Assembly (NCBI GenBank): GCA_011799875.1
Contig: CM022302.1
Coordinates: 57,019,599-57,083,598, forward strand
Direction: 5' to 3'
DNA length: 64,000 nucleotides
Source of the DNA: Thinopyrum elongatum
Taxonomy: Eukaryota > Streptophyta > Magnoliopsida > Poales > Poaceae
Below are positions 57,257-64,000 of this stretch, piece after piece. The notes under the pieces were generated by a model. That model was given only the letters and a program-made list of their open reading frames with translations. It was not told the DNA's origin and searched no databases. How positions within the stretch are numbered: position 1 is the stretch's first letter; each line of letters starts with the position of its first letter. The translations under genes were made by a program, and so were the position numbers.

Positions 57257-60200
57257 GACTCCCACTTGCACTAGAGTCAATAATCTAGTTAATGCTAATG
57301 CACTTTACACCTGTGGCACACCGGTGTAAATATGCTTCGCTTGTGGTATAGCCTGAATGTTCAACGGATCTGACGACTTCAGCTCCGTGTGTATCTTTGC
57401 ATATCCTCGCGTTTTCACGCTTTCACAAAAGTCATATTTTGTGTGGACTTGGCTTGATATGTATGCGAATCACAGGTCGAACCTGGATTCCTCAGACTGA
57501 GTTATGGAGCAACTACTTGCAGTAGTGTCCCATTGACAAAAGCCATCTTGGAACCATACTAAGTTCATGAATGAACTATATGATTCAACATCTTCTTTGT
57601 CGCTTTAAAAGCGGCAACATACTTTGCCTTTGTTATAGAATTCGCCACAGTAACTTGTTTGAACAAATTCCAACTAACTGTGCCACCATATTGTGTGTTA
57701 CACAAAACCGTCAATTTAAATCGAAAATCGCATGGAGAAATGATGAAGACTGTATCGATGTAACCTTTTACAACGAACTCTTCATGATCTCTACTTGCGA
57801 GAAAACTTGTCATCAGTGCTACTATAGTACTCAATGACCCTTTTTCACTGTTGTCCCTTGATCAATACTTTTGATCACTTTGGTATCTATACTCGCAACA
57901 ACTTTGGGAGTATTGGACATATCTGGTTATTATACATACCATGGAATACATGATTAATCCAAACACAAGAGTGTGTGGAATCCCCATCATGTATTTTGCT
58001 CATCAGTGTTTTTGGGACACCGAGTCTTGCAAAAACTCTTTCCATGTGACTTCGGCAAGAATCACTCCTTGGCGTTTTAAATGCTAAAAAGTTTTAGCAT
58101 CTTGTCAATATGTATTTATTGCTTAGCCCCATTAGGTAAATCTATCTTCATAGATCATCATGCCTAATATTAAGGCTATTTAGCCCAAGCACTTCATCGA
58201 AAAACTATTTTCAAATGAAGTCCTAATTCGTGTCAAGAATTTTATTTCCAATTAACAATGTGTCAAGCACACAAGGTTTTTAGAAATGTTATTAGGCTCC
58301 CACTTACTTTCTTGAATTACAAGCATCTTCGTTATCCATTGATGAAGTCAAAACTCCTTTGACCATTTCATCAAAACACAAAGATTCCAACTCCACTTTG
58401 CTCTCTTCTATCCATCGCTGGAACTCTGAAGTTTGCACCCTTTCTAGCATCCTCTGGATTGACAAAATACCTTGGACTGTAACACATGCAGGTCCTTGGT
58501 TTCATTTCCATCAGATGGAAATCCTTTTGTCATCCATTGTTTTATATCTCATGATATGAAATATGTATTAATTGCTAGTTCAACCCGAACCGAATTTAAG
58601 CATCGCTACGATGAAGCAACCTCATCGTAGTCAACTCCTTGAACTTGTATATTGCAACAAGTCGAGCTTTATGGATAAAACATTTTTATTCATATCAGTT
58701 ATAGTTCCATAAATATTCGTCAGACTCTAAGTCTTCTGAAAGGTGTATCAAGGTTTTAATCTTGAATCACTTATATGGAAACTATCTCGGATTGTATTGG
58801 CATTTAGCCAATTCCGGAGTTAGGGCCCATCAACGCTTCCTTGTGTATCGTAGGTATACTGTTGTCTAACAACAATATCTCGTTTGCGCACCTGAGAGGT
58901 TTGCACGAGCCTTGCCTACGTGGTTCAGCTGCAAGTTCGACCGAAGTCCATACATTTTATTGTAGAGACTTCCGTATCAGTCGCAGTAGGAAACTCCGGA
59001 ATTACTTCCAAGGTCTCTTTCCTTTGATCTGATGGCGAAGATACTGTTTATCTCGTCGAGTTGCACTATTCTCCCACTCACCTTTTTCAAAGAACCATTT
59101 TCTTCAAAAAGCATACCGTTTTGTGGCAAAAACTTTTGCCTCGGTATAGTGGTGGGGGAATACCCAATGACTTGGGATAACCTACAAAGTAGCACTTGTC
59201 TGATTTCGAATAGGTTTGTAACCTTTTACACAAGCCCCATATTCCAAATGTTAAGAAAAGATATAACATGGTTGGGCGTACCATACCATGGTGTCATTTC
59301 AACAGACCTGATGGAGCTCTTTTCAGTGTAAAAGCCGTAGTCTCTAAAGCATCACCTTTTAAAAGGGATAATGGCAAATTTATTTATGTCATCTTTGATC
59401 TTACCATGTCATAAATGGTTCGATTACATCTTCACGGACTTTCCACTTGCAGTGGTGTTCCGGGAGGTGCAAGTTATGAAACCCCTTTCACAACGCATCA
59501 GACATTCGCTAAACTTGTAACTCAAATATTTCTTTCTGCAATCGAATTGTAGAAACATAATTTTCTTGTTACAATAACTTCTACTTCATTTTGAAAACCT
59601 TTCAAATGATTTCAAAAGATCCAGACTTACGTCTCATCAAGTAAATATCCATATATCTACTTGAGTCATTTCTAAAGATAGATAAATCCACTACTTGCAA
59701 CAACATTTATCGGACTACATACATCAAAATGTATGATCACCAATAAGTTCTTTGCTTGTTCCTTATGGCCTGTGAACGGTATTTCAGTCACTTCACTTTT
59801 CGGAGGAAAGTTGCAAGTGTCAGGTGATTCAAAATCAAACGACTTCAAAATCCATCATAATGGAATTTTCCATGCGGGTTTCTCCAATGTGACCAAATGC
59901 AGTGCCACACTTGTGTGGTATTCTTTTAGTCTTATGACATTTAGCGTCAGTGTTATGGATGTATCATATTACCATCAATATTCATAACATACGTCCCATC
60001 GTTGATGGAAGTATGGCCCTCATGTTATTCATAATACTGAACAGCAATTGTTCTTCTATGAACAACCCTTTTGCAACAAACATTGTGCAATGGGCTAGAG
60101 TGTGTAAAACTCTAAAATGAATTATCAAAGTTAATACTGAGGTAATGTATTATTATCAATATTCATAACATACATCTCATTCATAATGAAAGTATGGCCC

Positions 60201-62598
60201 TTATGTTATTCATAACACCGAACATCAAAAGTTCTCTTATGAACAACCTTCTTGCAAGATAACTTATGCAATGGGCTAGAGTGTGTAAAACTCTAATTGA
60301 ATTAGGAAAATAAACACAGACGGTAATACACCGATGGAAGGTACAGTAACATTTACTATGTTCCCTGTGTATACCTAAACCTCATTCCTGGCTAGTCTTT
60401 CAGGCCATAGTAGTTCTTACATCGAGTTGCAACAGAATGCAATCGAGCGGGTATCTTTGTGATTAACTCTCAATACCCAAGAATCAATGATTAACAATTT
60501 AATCATAATTCCCAAGAACTATATCTTTGACCAGCCTTCTATACATCAAAAACTTGTATGACATTCATACATGAGCTGGATATTCCAGTCTTCTTTCTCA
60601 TTGCCTTTATACTTCTAACAGTTTAACTTTTAGTATTTCTCCTACTCTCAGAAGAAGCACACAACTTAAGAGTGGCATCAGCCCTGGACTTCCTAGGCGT
60701 GAAAGTTTCACTGACACCCTTCGGACACTTCCTTTCTCTTTAAGTTGTTGTTTTATTCACCTTTCATCATATGACAGGCGTTCTTCTGGATCCCTCTCTT
60801 ATCAGTCTAATGCATAGTAAACTCCTTTACTAATAGTTTGCAAACAAACATTTCTTTGGATATCTCATATCTTTTAGCCTTTGTCTGTCTCTGAAAATGA
60901 TTTTCAGATTCCATGAATATCACATAACTATCCAAACTTTCAAAGTTCGGGTCTCATGGAAGCAAACATATTGCACTTGACTGAAATGGAATTCCAGCTT
61001 TTGGATCGAAGGACGAGAGTCACATGATCCATAGCATAAGCGAGAGAATACCGAAAGTATGCGATAGGACAAAGTCCTTCTCGGCACTCTTGAGGACAAT
61101 CCTCGCATTACGTTGCCAACCGTAAAGTTTTAACCAGATATTTAACAGCTATTCAATTTTAATAGGGAAGGTGGAAACGCGAGCCATTATTCTACAACTA
61201 TTATGCAAATCACACTTTAGACAGTGTTCAAAATTAATTGCACTGAGAATTAAACAAGTTAATTCAACAGTGCGCTCCCACTCAAATCAATATCTCTCAT
61301 AATTGATTGTGAGTGATACAAGATCCACATTTCAATTCAACGCCATTGATGTGGACATCACTGATGACGAGAATTTCAATTTGGTGGGCAAACATGCCGA
61401 TCACATCTCTATGTGACTCCTGTTCATCTTTCGATGGGCGTGTTCCGAGCTCAGGACGATCAAGCCAGAACGTCAAGACAACCAAGTGATCTTGCTGCGA
61501 GGTCCGACCTCACCCGCCTCACACTTCTCTAATCGTTCGTACCCATGTGGACATGGCGCACCCCGAAAAGTTAGGTGCCGTGACGGTGCTACACCTGGGA
61601 GAACACTAACTACTTGATATTTTTGTGAGAGATCACCCTAATAAAAGGCGACTACCGCGCAATCAAAAAGGGTGCATCATAAGGGATAAACATCTCAGGC
61701 AATTCATAATAGCATGATATGGTATAGCCCTTTCTGACGGAGAAGTCTTTCATTCCTTCGTCTTCGGCATTCGCGTCGGTGTTCACCATTGCGAAGATTG
61801 CCACCACCTTGTCGATGCACCAGATAATATTGCTATCTCTATAGCTAATAAAATAATGCATTACTTAAGGTTGACACGCAGGTCAATAAAGTGACAATCA
61901 TATGGCTCCAGCCATCATGCCGAATCATGACACGCAGGTCATGTTAATCAATTTACATTATATAGTCATCTCATACATAATCAAATTATTATGAGCACTG
62001 CTATACCACATCACATGCACATGCAAACCCTCCTGCAAAACCAAGTTAGACGTCTCTAATCGGTTCATGCAAAAACTTGTTTTTCGTGGCTTCTAAGGTT
62101 TCGAAACAAACCAAAGCTACCAACGTCCATCATCAAGTATGATAATTCAAGTCGCTAGATTAACAACGAGGGGTGTATGAAACACGAGATAATAAAATCT
62201 CGAGCCCCATACTGAACTTCGTCATACGCATGACCCCCGTGCAGATCATATCTGCATTGCCCTTTCGTCTGCGAAACATCCATCTTTCTTTAACTAAAGT
62301 GGAACCCAAAGAACTGTTAGCACTTCGTTGATCTGTCAATTAGCATACTCAGGAGCAGCATGAAAGGATCGCGGATTGCCAGAACTTTGTGAGATTCCAC
62401 AATGCTGTCAAGATCAGGACTACGCAAATTCAAGGGAAGCAACAAGAACATCGGGTAACAGATTTCATCTGCTACCCGCACAAATAATTTTCAGTAATAG
62501 AACTCATCTACTACCTAATTATATTGTGCAACACCCATACATCTCTATGTATTCTAGATCGCAACCTGCATCTACGCATAGCACGGCTCTGATACCAC
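57257..62598 (-). pseudogene. Decayed Copia gag-pol, unit B
   Basis: Nearly identical to 48742-54081 (5342 against 5340 bp), with the same integrase and RNase H relics (57565-57834; 58980-59290) and the same stops, so both descend from one already-decayed sequence. A block at about 60845-61610 is clearly more diverged from its partner (52330-53090) than the flanks. Confidence 0.85.
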
Positions 62599-64000
62599 TG
62601 TAGGGGAACGCAGTAGAAAACAAATTTTTTTCGACCTACGCACCAGCCCAGGACCACTATGGAGACTGCATACAAGGTTTGATCATTTTCGTTACCGACT
62701 CGTAGCGCAGCGGAAGTAGAGTCGATGACGATCGTCGGTGCAGATCCCCGCAGCTAGGATTTACAACCTCCCAACCGCGAGGATGTACTCCCTCATCCGC
62801 CACTCGGACAGCCCTCCGGGAGGCGGTCGGACAGTCCCCCGGACGGTGTCGTGGACAGCCCTTCGGGAGGACTCACAGAACTCGGACCGTCACTCGGACA
62901 GCCCTTCGGGAGGACACTCGAACAGCCCCTCGGGCAAAAGGACGAAACTACGACCTCTCTACGGGGTTGCACACATACGGTGCCATCTATCCGGCAGGGC
63001 TTCGCCGTCCAGAACTAGTTCCCACCGGAACCCAGACAGCCTTTCGGCACTATGAAACTATTTCGTGGGAGGGAGAGAGAATGCCAGATCATGCATGGCT
63101 TGTGTGAGAGAGTTGGAGTGGAGTTGGAGAGCACCTCTCCTCCTCCTTATATAGTGGTGGAAGGGGTGGAGGGGGCTGAAATTTCAGCCCACTAAACATG
63201 GGGAAAACATGTTCCCACAAAACAAGGAGAACATGTTCCCACCAAACAAGGGAAAAACATGTTCCCTTGTCCATGGTGTTCCCCCATGGGGCCCCACCTT
63301 TCTCCCAACACTCTCCACCATTTGTGGGGGCTGCCCCCCACCATGGGGGGCCCCCCCAACATCTTTGTCCAGCCACAAGGGGCTGCCCCCCCAAGGGGAG
63401 CGCCCCCAAAACAGCCCCCACGTATCGTGGGATCTTGTCCCCTCACGCTGGGACAAGATGTTTTCCGCGACTATTACTTCTGAAAATTCCGAAAGGTCCC
63501 AGAACATTTCCGACACCCTCTAAAATTATCTGGACACGCTCTGGAACATTTCCAGTATGGTGGTTTAATTTAAAACCATCTTTGTTTACCCGGTAAACAA
63601 CTCCGGCAGCTACGAAACTTTTTTTTCGGTTTTTTCTCCAGAAAAATTCCAGAAATTACCAGACCAATCTGGCAACCTCCAAAACATTCCCGGTGCTTGC
63701 CGAAACCTTTTTGGATCAATGGTTTTATCCGAAACAACTTTTCGGTTTTACCGAAACTTTTTCAGTGTTCTCTCTCCGGAACTCTTCCGTTGTCTCCGAA
63801 ACTTTTCGGTGATTTTCTCTCAGACTCCCTGTCTAGTATTCAGCAGATAGATGACCCTTAAGTGTGTGACCCTATAGGTTCGGTGAAGTATAGACATGAC
63901 ACGGAACACCTTCCGATCAATGATCAACATCGGAGCCGTGGACACCCATATTGACCCCTATACCCACACGAATGAATATTCGAGTGAACCTCCAGTTGCC
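62599..64000 (-). repeat. Copia LTR 3 (5' LTR of unit B), runs off the window
   Basis: The first 1402 bp of an LTR, same start TGTAGGGGAACGCAGTAG. To about 63110 it shares variants with LTR 2 (GGACGG, GAGAGAG); from about 63130 it shares them with LTR 1 (GCACCTCTCC, GCTGAAATTTC, CGTATCGTGGG). Confidence 0.95.

Overview
The window is nuclear DNA of a grass, almost certainly a Triticeae species (wheat, goatgrass or barley lineage). The grounds are the density of nested transposons; CACTA elements whose ends carry arrays of the cereal motif GTCCCGGTT...AACCGGGAC; Stowaway MITEs (CTCCCTCCGT...); a Copia LTR starting TGTAGGAGATATGCCC with a methionine-tRNA primer site; and GT-AG introns with plant codon use. 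No bacterial or viral gene set is present. I found one intact host gene, several broken host genes, and about fifteen transposons, many with target-site duplications that can be read directly.

Layout. 1-7638: right part of a CACTA element with a Ulp1-type SUMO-protease-like gene (two nonsense codons), a ~350 bp self-inverted hairpin and a 2.17 kb solo LTR (TSD CATTT). 7639-19620: a decayed gene cluster. It holds a coiled-coil gene cut by the CACTA, an F-box gene with two frame lesions, a second F-box fragment, and three paralogous copies of one short terminal exon. The third exon copy is split by a MULE with ~0.7 kb inverted repeats that carries a gene with ubiquitin-interacting-like motifs. 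Also here are a GA 2-oxidase-like fragment, a hAT element, a MITE and a small LTR. 19916-25413: the intact gene, a 14-exon plastid-type S1-domain RNA-binding protein (about 753 aa, like Arabidopsis At1g12800), with a duplicated first intron. 25847-26744: hAT element with a perfect 8 bp TSD. 27377-32432: L1-type LINE, many lesions, cut at 32433 by a second CACTA.

32433-46578: CACTA-derived DNA with an intact small coiled-coil/membrane-anchor gene, four 336 bp tandem repeats, a second promoter region and a B3-like gene. It is interrupted by a complete but non-autonomous (gag-protease only) Gypsy element at 36850-44744 (TSD GCTAT). 46579-64000: minus-strand Copia DNA arranged LTR-internal-LTR-[LINE fragment]-partial LTR-internal-LTR, running off the window. 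Its pol is decayed, the two units are nearly identical except in one patch, and the last LTR is a mosaic.

The only likely functioning host protein is the S1-domain protein, which should act in the chloroplast on RNA. The rest records layered insertion, gene capture and recombination. Several paralogous copies act as natural empty sites that confirm element boundaries. Lineage and family names come from recognition, not from searches.
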